DNA of 64,000 nucleotides from Chloroflexota bacterium (GTDB lineage Bacteria; Chloroflexota; Anaerolineae; Caldilineales; Caldilineaceae), in assembly GCA_003451595.1 (NCBI GenBank), contig DMDA01000076.1:1-64000 (forward strand). Direction: 5' to 3'. A program made the position numbers and the translations under genes. The notes beneath the pieces are model-generated. The model was not told where the DNA came from. It made no database searches and saw nothing but the letters and a program-made list of their open reading frames with translations. Numbering within the stretch: position 1 is the first letter of the stretch; every line of letters starts with the position of its first letter. This document shows, piece after piece, positions 56,107 through 64,000 of the stretch.

Positions 56107-59100
56107 ATGCGTCTGACCTGCCTGCGATTTGTTGTGTTCGTCCTGGTAATTCTGCATATTTTGTTGAGGGTCGGCGTCTCGGCTCCGGCGTATGCCGCGC
56201 CTCGCGCCCAAGATGTTGCACCAGCGGCAGTAGCCAGCGTCGTCATCAACGAAATCCATTACGACCCAACGCCAGCGGCGGCCACACTTGAGTATGTCGA
56301 GCTGTTCAACACTGGCGCCCAAGCGCTTTCGTTGACGGGGTGGCGGCTGGAAGGCGGCATCGATTATGACTTTCCGGTAGGAACGACGCTGCCGGCGCAC
56401 GGGTTCCTGGTTGTGGCGTTGGACCCTATGACGGTTCGCAATGTCTATGGTGCGGCGACAGTGGTGGGGCCATTTCGGGGACGCCTTTCGAACGAGGGCG
56501 ATCGGTTGACCTTGCGCAACGCCCGCGCTCAGACGGTGGATGAGGTCGAATATGGCGTGGGTTTTCCGTGGCCCGTCACCGGCTATATGGTCGATCACGC
56601 CATTCACTTGATCAACACCGCGCTCGACAACGCCCTCCCTGGCGCCTGGCGCGCCGGGCCGCCTTCGCCGGGCGCGCCCAATGTTGGCTTGACCGACAAT
56701 CCGCCGCCCCTGGTGCACAGCGTCGAGCATCAGCCGCAGACGCCGCGTAGCACCGACGCCGTCACCATCCGCGCCCGCGTCACCGATAGCGATGGCATAG
56801 CCAATGTGACACTCTGGCTACAGGTCGTGCGTCCGGGCGCCTATATCCGGATCGACACGCCTGCCTATGCCACCGCCTGGACGCCTTACACGATGCAGCC
56901 AGCTGGCGATGATGTCTATGCGTTGACATTGCCGGCTGACGTCGTGCAGCACCGTAACCTGCTCCGCTATCGCGTCGAAGCCCGCGATAGCGGTGGGCGC
57001 AGTGTGATGACCCCCGCCGCCGACGACCCGCAACCCAATTTCGCCCTTTACGTTTACGACGGTGTGCCGAGCTGGCGCGGGGCTGTCAATCCCGTGCCGG
57101 GCGCCATCGCCGTGACCTATGACTTCAACCAGATGCGGGCGCTGCCTGTGTACCAGTTGATTGCGGCGAATCTTGACGTGCTCAACGCACAGTTTTTGCC
57201 CGGCACAACCTTTTTTCAGGGCTACATGGGCAGCGACTACCTCTGGCGCGGCACGCTTGTCTACGATGGCGTCGTTTATGATCACATTGGGTTTCGGGCG
57301 CGTGGGCAGACGTTTCGCTACGCAACAGGCAAGAATAAGTGGAAGTTCAATTTTCTGCCTGGTCATCGCTTCCAGGCCAAGGACAACTACGGCCGCCCTT
57401 ATCCGGTCAAGTGGGATAAGTTGAACCTGGCCAGTGGGATGCAGCACGCCAATCGCGGCTATCGCGGTGAGCATGGTCTGTTCGAGGCGCTTTCCGCCCG
57501 CGTCTTTGGCATGGCGGGCGTGCCGGCGCCGGCTACGCAATTTGTGCATTTCCGCGTGGTTGATCACAGCTACGAGACAAGCGCCAATCAGTACGACACC
57601 GATTTCTGGGGCCTATATCTGGCCGTCGAAGAGCTTGACGGGCGCTTCCTGAAGGCACGGAATCTGCCCGACGGCAACCTCTTCAAGATGAAAGATTGGT
57701 CAGGTGATTTGCAGAATCAAGGCATCGGTCAGCCGGGTGATCGGTCCGATCTGAGCGCTTTTATCGGCAACTACACCTGGGGACGTCCTGACGCCGCCTG
57801 GTGGCGCGCCAACTTCGACCTGGACAATTACTATCGCTTTCGCGCTGTGCTGGAGGCCGTTCATCACTACGATGTCGATGAAGGCAAGAATTACTTTTAC
57901 TTTCACAACCCCGTCGATGGCAAGTGGGCGATCTGGCCGTGGGACCTCGACCTGACCTGGGCGGACACCTTCTATGGCGTTGGCGCTGAACCGTTCCGCG
58001 ACCGGGTGCTCAACCAGCCCGACTTTGCTCTGGCCTATCAGAATGAATTGCGCAGCGTGCGCGACCTGATCTTCAACGCCGAGCAGATGAATCTCCTGAT
58101 CGATGAGCTGGTCGCCGTGATCGATACGCCAGCCGGCGGCGCCTCGATGGTGGATGCCGATCGCGCTATGTGGGATTTCAACCCAATCCTGGAGTCGCGC
58201 TATGTGATCGAAAATCGCGCACGCAAAGGCGCTTTCTACCGCCAGGCGCCCACACGCGACTTTGCTGGCATGGTGCAATTGATGCGCGACTGGGTGACGA
58301 AGCGCACCACCTGGATCGATCAGACGCTGCTGACGGATCAGGCTTTCCCGGCCACGCCTACGTTGCGCTACACTGGCCGCGCCGGTTTCCCTGCCGATGA
58401 TCTGACCTTTGCCCCGGGCGCGTTCAGCTCGCCGCAGGGCGCCGCCTTTGCCGGTATGCAATGGCTGGCGGCGGAGGTGGCCTGGCCTGGCCTGACCGGT
58501 TATGCCGTCGGCGCCCCCAATCGCTATGAAGCCGAGACCGCCTGGACATCACCGATTTACACAACCTTCACGTCGACTTTCACCGTGCCCAACGGGGTGT
58601 GTCGCGCTGGCGCCACCTGTCGCGTGCGTGTGCGGATGCTCGATAGCACCGGGCGCTGGAGTCATTGGTCGGCGCCGCAACAGTTTGTCGTTGGGGCGCC
58701 AGCGCAAGCTGTGACGAGGGCGTTGCAAGTCACCGAGATCATGTACAACCCTCTGGACTGGGGCAATGTTCCTGGCGACGAACTGGAGTTCTTGGAGATC
58801 AAGAATATCGGGAACGCGACGCTCGATCTGAGCAATTTGCGCCTGACCAACGCCGTGGAGTACACCTTCCCTGTGGCAACGCAGCTGGCGCCCGGCGCCT
58901 TTGTGGTGGTGGCGGAAAATGCTGTGCGTTTTGAGGCTCGCTATGGCATCGCGCCATCTGGCCAGTACCGGGGGCAGTTGGATAATGGCGGCGAGACGCT
59001 TGAGGTGCGCGACGCCTTCAATCGCACGATCTTCAGCATCACCTACGATGATCGGGAAGGGTGGCCTGCGTTTGCTGACGGACTCGGCTACAGCTTGGTG

Positions 59101-60474
59101 ACCAACGCACTCGGTGATCCCACCGATGTCAATCAACCGGCGTACTGGCGCGCCAGCACAGTGACCGGCGGTTCGCCAGGCGCCGATGACCCGGTTGCTG
59201 TCGTCTTCAATGAGTTTCTCTTCGATCCTGCGACCAAACAGTTGTCCGCCATTGAGCTGTACAATCCAGCGCCACATCCCGTCGATGTGAGTGGCTGGAC
59301 CGTGACTGAACGCTGGGTAAACGCGCCGCGCTACGGCGCCATGCCCGGCCATGGCGCGCGCCTGCCTGCCAACAGCGTGATGCCTGCCAACGGCTATCTG
59401 GTTGTGCCGGTTGCGAAGCTGAGCCAGCCATTGACCATTGGCGTCGGGCCGGGCGTGCTGGTTCTCAATTCAGCGGCGACGGCTGGTTGGCTCACCGGCT
59501 ATGTGCACGCCGTCACCATCTTTGCGCCCGCCTATGCCGACGCCTTGGGGCGAGTCGTGCTGGCTGGCGGCGAGAGTGCGTATGTGCCACAATCCAGTAC
59601 ACCCGGCGCCGCCAATGGAGAGGCTGTGGTGGCGCCTATCACGATCACCAGGATCAAGCTTCTGCCGGAAGGCGCTGTGCAATGGGTGGAAGTGACCAAC
59701 CACACCGACACCGCAATTCCACTATTTGCAACGGGCGCCCCGACCGTCACCTGGATGATCGATCAGTTGCTCTTCCAGTTCCCGCCCGGCGTCACCCTGG
59801 GCGCGCATGAGCGGCTGCTGATTGCCAACCTCTTGCCCGCCATCGTGTGCACGCAGGACGCGCCGCCCCAGGGACGGCGCGTCCTGGGCGGGGCGGCGCT
59901 GCCGCCTGCGGCGGGGGGCGGTGCGTTGCGCCTGCTTGCGCCACAACCCACCAACACAACCGGCGTCTACACCTATGCTGTGGTCGATGAAGTGCGCTTC
60001 GATGGCGTCGAACGTCTGCGCTTGCGACCGGACGCCACCCTGTGGCAGCGCAGCGCCGACGCTGATCCCGGTTTTGACCCGGCAAGCTGGCTCGCATCCA
60101 ACGCCCCGCTGACGGCTGACGATGCGCCCACCGATCCGGCTGACTTGTGCGCTTTCGACGTCTACCGTGATGCCGAAGGTCATGTGCGGGTGGAATGGGT
60201 GACGCGCGCGCTGCCAGCCGAACAACATTTTGTGCTTTGGCGCAGCATGAGCTTCGATCGTTCCGCCGCCGTCGTGGTCGCAGATGACGAACAGGTGCGC
60301 GCTGTGGAGGCGTCCGGCGCCTTCCATTGGGTGGACCTTGACTTGACGTCGGACGCACAGCCCTTCTACTGGCTGCAACTGCGCACAGAAGCGGGCGCCA
60401 GTGATGTGGCGCTGTCGGGGGTGCGCACACCGATGTCTATCAATTATCTGCCCATTGTGGCTCAGCAGCCTTGA
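56107..60474 (+). CDS. Secreted CotH-kinase protein with lamin-tail domains
   Basis: A 1455-aa exported protein. The signal peptide (residues 1-30, ending AYA) precedes a lamin-tail domain at about 45-160 (VVINEIHYDP, DEVEYGVGFPW). A CotH-kinase domain spans about 330-650, with the motif GKNYFYFHNPVDGKW and its IWPWDLDLTW continuation; the Asp residues there fit the metal/ATP site of CotH. Further lamin-tail domains follow at about 865-980 (LQVTEIMYNPLDWG) and 1030-1150 (VVFNEFLFDPATKQ), plus a fourth LTD-like module (ITRIKLLPEGAVQWVEVTN). CotH enzymes phosphorylate secreted proteins on Ser/Thr; in spores they modify CotB/CotG. It ends INYLPIVAQQP. The neighbouring 14-repeat and LTD proteins are possible substrates (inference). 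Confidence 0.9.
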   Translation: MRLTCLRFVVFVLVILHILLRVGVSAPAYAAPRAQDVAPAAVASVVINEIHYDPTPAAATLEYVELFNTGAQALSLTGWRLEGGIDYDFPVGTTLPAHGFLVVALDPMTVRNVYGAATVVGPFRGRLSNEGDRLTLRNARAQTVDEVEYGVGFPWPVTGYMVDHAIHLINTALDNALPGAWRAGPPSPGAPNVGLTDNPPPLVHSVEHQPQTPRSTDAVTIRARVTDSDGIANVTLWLQVVRPGAYIRIDTPAYATAWTPYTMQPAGDDVYALTLPADVVQHRNLLRYRVEARDSGGRSVMTPAADDPQPNFALYVYDGVPSWRGAVNPVPGAIAVTYDFNQMRALPVYQLIAANLDVLNAQFLPGTTFFQGYMGSDYLWRGTLVYDGVVYDHIGFRARGQTFRYATGKNKWKFNFLPGHRFQAKDNYGRPYPVKWDKLNLASGMQHANRGYRGEHGLFEALSARVFGMAGVPAPATQFVHFRVVDHSYETSANQYDTDFWGLYLAVEELDGRFLKARNLPDGNLFKMKDWSGDLQNQGIGQPGDRSDLSAFIGNYTWGRPDAAWWRANFDLDNYYRFRAVLEAVHHYDVDEGKNYFYFHNPVDGKWAIWPWDLDLTWADTFYGVGAEPFRDRVLNQPDFALAYQNELRSVRDLIFNAEQMNLLIDELVAVIDTPAGGASMVDADRAMWDFNPILESRYVIENRARKGAFYRQAPTRDFAGMVQLMRDWVTKRTTWIDQTLLTDQAFPATPTLRYTGRAGFPADDLTFAPGAFSSPQGAAFAGMQWLAAEVAWPGLTGYAVGAPNRYEAETAWTSPIYTTFTSTFTVPNGVCRAGATCRVRVRMLDSTGRWSHWSAPQQFVVGAPAQAVTRALQVTEIMYNPLDWGNVPGDELEFLEIKNIGNATLDLSNLRLTNAVEYTFPVATQLAPGAFVVVAENAVRFEARYGIAPSGQYRGQLDNGGETLEVRDAFNRTIFSITYDDREGWPAFADGLGYSLVTNALGDPTDVNQPAYWRASTVTGGSPGADDPVAVVFNEFLFDPATKQLSAIELYNPAPHPVDVSGWTVTERWVNAPRYGAMPGHGARLPANSVMPANGYLVVPVAKLSQPLTIGVGPGVLVLNSAATAGWLTGYVHAVTIFAPAYADALGRVVLAGGESAYVPQSSTPGAANGEAVVAPITITRIKLLPEGAVQWVEVTNHTDTAIPLFATGAPTVTWMIDQLLFQFPPGVTLGAHERLLIANLLPAIVCTQDAPPQGRRVLGGAALPPAAGGGALRLLAPQPTNTTGVYTYAVVDEVRFDGVERLRLRPDATLWQRSADADPGFDPASWLASNAPLTADDAPTDPADLCAFDVYRDAEGHVRVEWVTRALPAEQHFVLWRSMSFDRSAAVVVADDEQVRAVEASGAFHWVDLDLTSDAQPFYWLQLRTEAGASDVALSGVRTPMSINYLPIVAQQP

Positions 60475-60481
60475 TCTGCGC

Positions 60482-62875
60482 ATGAACACTATGTTCACTC
60501 ACGACGCAACGCGCGTTGACGAGCCTGGGTTGTCGGTGATGGGCGGGCAGCGCATGGCGCGCATCGTGGTTGTCTTGCTGGCGTTGAGCGGGCTGCTGCT
60601 CCTGCTCTTTGGCCTGAACATGCGGCGCGGTCTCAACCATGACGAACATCAATTCGTTGGCAGCGCGGTGTTGCTGGCACGCGCCGGACTGCTGCCATAC
60701 GCCGACTTCGCCTACTTCCACGTGCCAGGTCAGACGCTGCTCAACGCCGCGCTCTTTGTCATCTTTGATCACTTCCTGCTGACGGCGCGCACGCTGGCGG
60801 TGCTCAGTAGCTGGGTGGGGTTGGCGTTGATCCTGGTAAGCGGGATGCGCTTTGCGCCCTTCTCCGGCGGCTGGGCGAGATTGGGCTATGCGCTGGCTGG
60901 CGTCGTGGCATTGGCGGCGTCGCCGATCTTTGTCTTCACCAGTGGTCGCGCCTGGAATCACGACCTGCCGATGCTGCTGGTCCTGGCGGCGATCTGTACC
61001 TTTCTCCATGCCAGCGGCTATAACCGCGTCGCTGCCGCTGGCCGGGTTGGGGGCTGTTCGGTGCGCTGGTTGGCGGCAACCGGCGGCTTGTTGGGGTTGG
61101 CGGCGGCCACGCGGTTAAGCTATGCCTTCCTGGCGCCGGCGTTCATCGTGGCGTTGTGGCTGGCGTGTGGACGCACCTGGCGCAGCTGGCTGGCGGCGAG
61201 CGGCTGGCTGGCGATGGGTGGCTTGGTGGGGCTGGCGCCGGTGTGGTGGGCGTTGCTCGTCGCGCCGGATGGCTTTCTCTTCGGCAATGTTGTCTACAAC
61301 TTGCGGCTCAACCCGCTCTATTACGCCACCGCCAGCGGTGCAGCAGCGGTGACGTTGTTTGCCAAGGTGGCCGCATTGGGTGATTTGGGGTGGCGTCAGC
61401 CAGCCAATCTGGTGCTGCCGCTGCTCTTTGGCGGCGCATTGCTGCCGGCGCTGCCCCATCTGCGGCGGCAGACATCTCTACCGCTACAGCTGTTGCTGCT
61501 GCTGTTGCCATTGGCTTTATTGGGGGCAATGAGCGCAACGCCAGCGCAGACGCAGTATTTCTACATGCTCTATCCGTTCTTGACGTTGGGCTTTTTCTAC
61601 GCCGTGGCGTTGTGGCCGCGCCGCCAGCGGTGGGCGGCATTGGCGGTGGTGGCGGGCGCGCTGGTTAGCGTCGTGGCGACGGCGTCTGCGTATGCTGGCG
61701 GCGCTGAAGTGCTGCTGCGTCCCGACCGTTGGTATCCCATGAAGGTGCATGCACGCGGCGTGCGCATCGCTGAACTAGCTGGCAATGGCCCTGTCCTGAC
61801 GTTGGCGCCAATTCATGCATTGGAAGGCGGGCTTGCCACTTACCCACAATTCATCACCGGGCCGCTGGCGTGGCGCGTGGCGCCGCTTGTCTCGGCAACG
61901 GAGCGCGCACGTTTCGGTCTTGTTACGGCGTCCGAGCTGGCAGCATGGTTGGAGAAGCAACCCCCGCGCGCAGTGCTGACCGGTTTTGAGGAGGACGACG
62001 CTGAATTAGAGGCGGTGTCGCTGGCATACGCCCATGCCCACAATTTCGTGCCGGTTCCGCTTCTCGATGAGGGTGTGCTCTGGCTGTCGCCGGTAACGAA
62101 TTGGCGCAACGCGATTCAGCTTGGCGCGATCGAAATGCCGGCGCAGCCTGTGCGGCCGGGCGACGACGTGGTTGTGACGCTGCACTTGATGAACAGCGCA
62201 CCAATTGCCCGCAACCTCAATGTGCTTGTGCGCGTCGTGGATGCCACTGGCAAGGAGACTGCGCGCAGTGAAGGCTGGCCCTATGGCGCGCCGACGGCGA
62301 CGTGGCAGGCAGGCGTCACCTGGCCCGACGGCCATACGTTGCGGGTCGCCGCCGACGCACCTCCCGGCCCCCGGCGCGTGGAGGTGAGTTTCTACGACCC
62401 GGAGACGTTGGAACTCTTTGGCGATGTTTATACGGCTGGCTACCTGATGGTGGCGGGCGACGAATTGGTGACGGCGCCGCTGGCGAGCTTTGCGCACAAT
62501 CTCGACCTGCTGTCAGTTGAGGTTGCCGCACAGCCCTGGCAGCCTGGCGTCCAAACGGTCACGCTGACGTGGCGACCTGCGGCGCCCTTGCCGGCCAGTT
62601 ACACGATGTTTGTGCACCTGCTTGACCCGGCGGGCAATCTGATCACTCAGCACGATCAGCCGCCGTTGCAGGGTTTCTATCCCAGCGATCGCTGGTTGCC
62701 TGACGCACCGTATCAAGATGTGGTGACGTTGACCGTGCCCGTCGACGCGCCGTCTGGCGACTATCGCCTGGCCGTGGGCTGGTATGATCCTGTGAGTGGG
62801 CAGCGGTTGGCGCTCTCTGCGCCAGCGGCAGGCGATGCGTTCGACATTTCTCTGCGCGTGGCGGCTACGCAATAG
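60482..62875 (+). CDS. GT-C membrane glycosyltransferase (PMT_2-like) with C-terminal domain
   Basis: A 797-aa polytopic protein. The loop-1 motif GLNHDEHQFVGSAVLLARAG holds the catalytic-type acidic pair, and FAYFHVPGQTLLNAALF is a typical second block. About ten helices extend to residue 420, followed by a soluble domain (EMPAQPVRPGDDVVVTL) likely made of Ig-like beta sheets. It would glycosylate an extracytoplasmic acceptor from a polyprenyl donor. The ATG at 60482 lies 7 bp after the CotH-protein stop, so both are probably co-transcribed. That makes a link to secreted-protein modification plausible. Confidence 0.83.
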   Translation: MNTMFTHDATRVDEPGLSVMGGQRMARIVVVLLALSGLLLLLFGLNMRRGLNHDEHQFVGSAVLLARAGLLPYADFAYFHVPGQTLLNAALFVIFDHFLLTARTLAVLSSWVGLALILVSGMRFAPFSGGWARLGYALAGVVALAASPIFVFTSGRAWNHDLPMLLVLAAICTFLHASGYNRVAAAGRVGGCSVRWLAATGGLLGLAAATRLSYAFLAPAFIVALWLACGRTWRSWLAASGWLAMGGLVGLAPVWWALLVAPDGFLFGNVVYNLRLNPLYYATASGAAAVTLFAKVAALGDLGWRQPANLVLPLLFGGALLPALPHLRRQTSLPLQLLLLLLPLALLGAMSATPAQTQYFYMLYPFLTLGFFYAVALWPRRQRWAALAVVAGALVSVVATASAYAGGAEVLLRPDRWYPMKVHARGVRIAELAGNGPVLTLAPIHALEGGLATYPQFITGPLAWRVAPLVSATERARFGLVTASELAAWLEKQPPRAVLTGFEEDDAELEAVSLAYAHAHNFVPVPLLDEGVLWLSPVTNWRNAIQLGAIEMPAQPVRPGDDVVVTLHLMNSAPIARNLNVLVRVVDATGKETARSEGWPYGAPTATWQAGVTWPDGHTLRVAADAPPGPRRVEVSFYDPETLELFGDVYTAGYLMVAGDELVTAPLASFAHNLDLLSVEVAAQPWQPGVQTVTLTWRPAAPLPASYTMFVHLLDPAGNLITQHDQPPLQGFYPSDRWLPDAPYQDVVTLTVPVDAPSGDYRLAVGWYDPVSGQRLALSAPAAGDAFDISLRVAATQ

Positions 62876-62969
62876 ACGGCGGCTTGCTTCTGCGCTATGC
62901 TGTGTGCACGAAGTTGGAGACAGGCGCGCTTGCCGCTTTGTCCGCAGGAAGTAGAGGATTGACTGCGCT

Positions 62970-63977
62970 ATGAACCTACGAACCAATCTCCTCCTGGTCG
63001 TTGCTATTGTGGCCATCATCGCCGTGACGGGCGCTTTTGTGATGCTGCAACTGGGAAGCAGCGACGTTGCCTCGACGCCGACTGCCACAACCACTGTCGC
63101 AACGACAATGAGCGTTGCATCTGCGGCGACTGCCACCTCTGCTCAGGCAACGCCGTCAACCGCAACGCCGTCAACCGCAACGCCGTCAACCGCAACGCCG
63201 TCAACGGAGACGGATGCATCGACCGTCGCAGATGCGCCGTCGCCATCTGCTGCGCCTTTGCAGCCAACGATCTACGATTACACAGTAGTCAACACCTATC
63301 CCCATGATCCCAACGCCTTTACGCAGGGGTTGGTCTACCTGGACGGCATTTTCTACGAAGGGACGGGGTTGTACGGGCGTTCATCGTTGCGCAAAGTTGC
63401 GCTGGACACGGGCCAAGTGCTCCAGCAGCACGATCTCGACGAGACCTTTTTTGGCGAGGGTATCGCTGTCCTGGGCGACGAAATCTATCAGCTTACCTGG
63501 CAGAATGGCGTCGGCTTCGTCTATGATCGGGAGTCCTTCACTGAAAAACGTCGCTTCACCTACGCCACGGAAGGTTGGGGATTGACGCACGACGGCGAAA
63601 ACCTGATCATGAGCGACGGCACGCCGATCATCTATTTTCGCGACCCCGCGACGCTGGAAGAGGTGCGGCGCATCACCGTAACCGTGAGCGGCGAACCCGT
63701 GATGCGGTTGAACGAGCTGGAGTACATCGACGGCAAGATTCTTGCCAATGTCTGGCAGACTGATTACATGCTGCGCATCGACCCGGCGACGGGCGTTGTC
63801 GACGGCGTCTACGATTTCACCGGCTTGCTGGCGCAGGCGCCGCCATCGACCTCCACCACGGCGCCGGACGTACTGAACGGCGTCGCCTACGACCGCGAGA
63901 ATGACCGCTTTTTTGTCACCGGCAAGTTGTGGCCTGCCTTGTTCGAGGTGGAGCTGCACCCGCGCCAGACACAATAA
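62970..63977 (+). CDS. Glutaminyl-peptide cyclotransferase, extracytoplasmic
   Basis: A 335-aa exported or membrane-anchored protein with a hydrophobic N-terminal helix (LLLVVAIVAIIAVTGAFVML). A Thr/Ala/Ser/Pro linker follows, with ATPST-type units repeated four times. The catalytic propeller domain (from about residue 95) matches plant/bacterial glutamine cyclotransferase: NTYPHDPNAFTQGLVYLDG, YEGTGLYGRSSLRKV, and GWGLTHDGENLIMSDGT. RLNELEYIDGKILANVWQTD is the most conserved block. It turns N-terminal Gln or Glu of secreted peptides into pyroglutamate. It comes 94 bp after the GT-C gene. Confidence 0.88.
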   Translation: MNLRTNLLLVVAIVAIIAVTGAFVMLQLGSSDVASTPTATTTVATTMSVASAATATSAQATPSTATPSTATPSTATPSTETDASTVADAPSPSAAPLQPTIYDYTVVNTYPHDPNAFTQGLVYLDGIFYEGTGLYGRSSLRKVALDTGQVLQQHDLDETFFGEGIAVLGDEIYQLTWQNGVGFVYDRESFTEKRRFTYATEGWGLTHDGENLIMSDGTPIIYFRDPATLEEVRRITVTVSGEPVMRLNELEYIDGKILANVWQTDYMLRIDPATGVVDGVYDFTGLLAQAPPSTSTTAPDVLNGVAYDRENDRFFVTGKLWPALFEVELHPRQTQ

Positions 63978-64000
63978 ACAGGTTATCTTCGAAGTCATGC

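Noticed and set aside
63148..63215. Tandem 15-base units as a CRISPR or VNTR-type control element
   Set aside because: They are in frame and encode a Thr/Ser/Pro linker, so a coding explanation is enough.

Overview
The window looks like a chromosomal piece of a Chloroflexota bacterium, most likely of the Anaerolineae/Caldilineae type. This is inferred from several points: high GC content, many secreted or lipoproteins with Thr/Pro/Ser-rich linkers, an auracyanin-like blue copper lipoprotein, BMP-type nucleoside transport, and secreted proteins that end in a short Tyr-Leu-Pro-x-Val-like tail. No rRNA, phage, insertion sequence or CRISPR array was seen. One tRNA (Arg, anticodon CCT) is present.

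Layout. 1-2.3 kb: a partial SpoIID/LytB protein coupled to a membrane-anchored TolB-like propeller. 2.7-5.8 kb: uvrA carrying an in-frame low-complexity palindromic insert. 6.1 kb: a cupredoxin lipoprotein. 6.7-13.3 kb, minus strand: a zinc-dependent dehydrogenase, a selenophosphate synthetase (selD) whose active-site residue is an in-frame UGA (selenocysteine), a small membrane protein, and an unusual set made of an ATP-grasp enzyme, a COG4947-type esterase, a cytosolic-looking subtilase with zinc-knuckle cysteines and a CBM48-like tail, and a small beta-rich protein. 13.6-19.1 kb, minus strand: surface glycan/lipid genes (GT2, lipoprotein, GT-C transferase, LPG-synthase-like flippase). 19.3-20.8 kb: a fumarylacetoacetate-hydrolase-family protein and a MOSC protein. 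20.9-27.6 kb: glutamate synthase gltD and gltB, separated by a small, apparently decayed toxin-antitoxin pair.

27.9-34.9 kb, plus strand: a nucleoside-type ABC importer (BMP lipoprotein, double ATPase, two permeases) followed, with start/stop overlaps, by an unrecognised 256-aa protein and a PfkB-family kinase. This suggests uptake then phosphorylation of a nucleoside-like compound. 35-38.3 kb: a carbohydrate ABC importer (two permeases and a Tat-type lipoprotein, no ATPase) behind a near-consensus promoter. 38.4-40.9 kb: a three-PAS histidine kinase followed, after one in-frame TAA, by a receiver domain. It looks like a hybrid kinase split by a stop codon. 40.9-45.1 kb: ABM monooxygenase, tRNA-Arg, MoxR ATPase/DUF58 pair, Nudix hydrolase and a possible Lrp-like protein.

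45.2-51 kb: a secreted PPC-like protein, then a coupled trio (degenerate PEP-mobile-domain-like protein, cobT, GT2). 51-60.5 kb: three large secreted proteins built from lamin-tail domains, 14 FG-GAP/VCBS repeats and a CotH kinase. 60.5-64 kb: a GT-C membrane transferase and a glutaminyl-peptide cyclotransferase. Dispersed palindromes recur. A CTTCCCGGAAGC-type hairpin sits at gene ends (four sites), and a GATTGGAGA-type hairpin is found once inside uvrA and once inside the nucleoside-transport operon.
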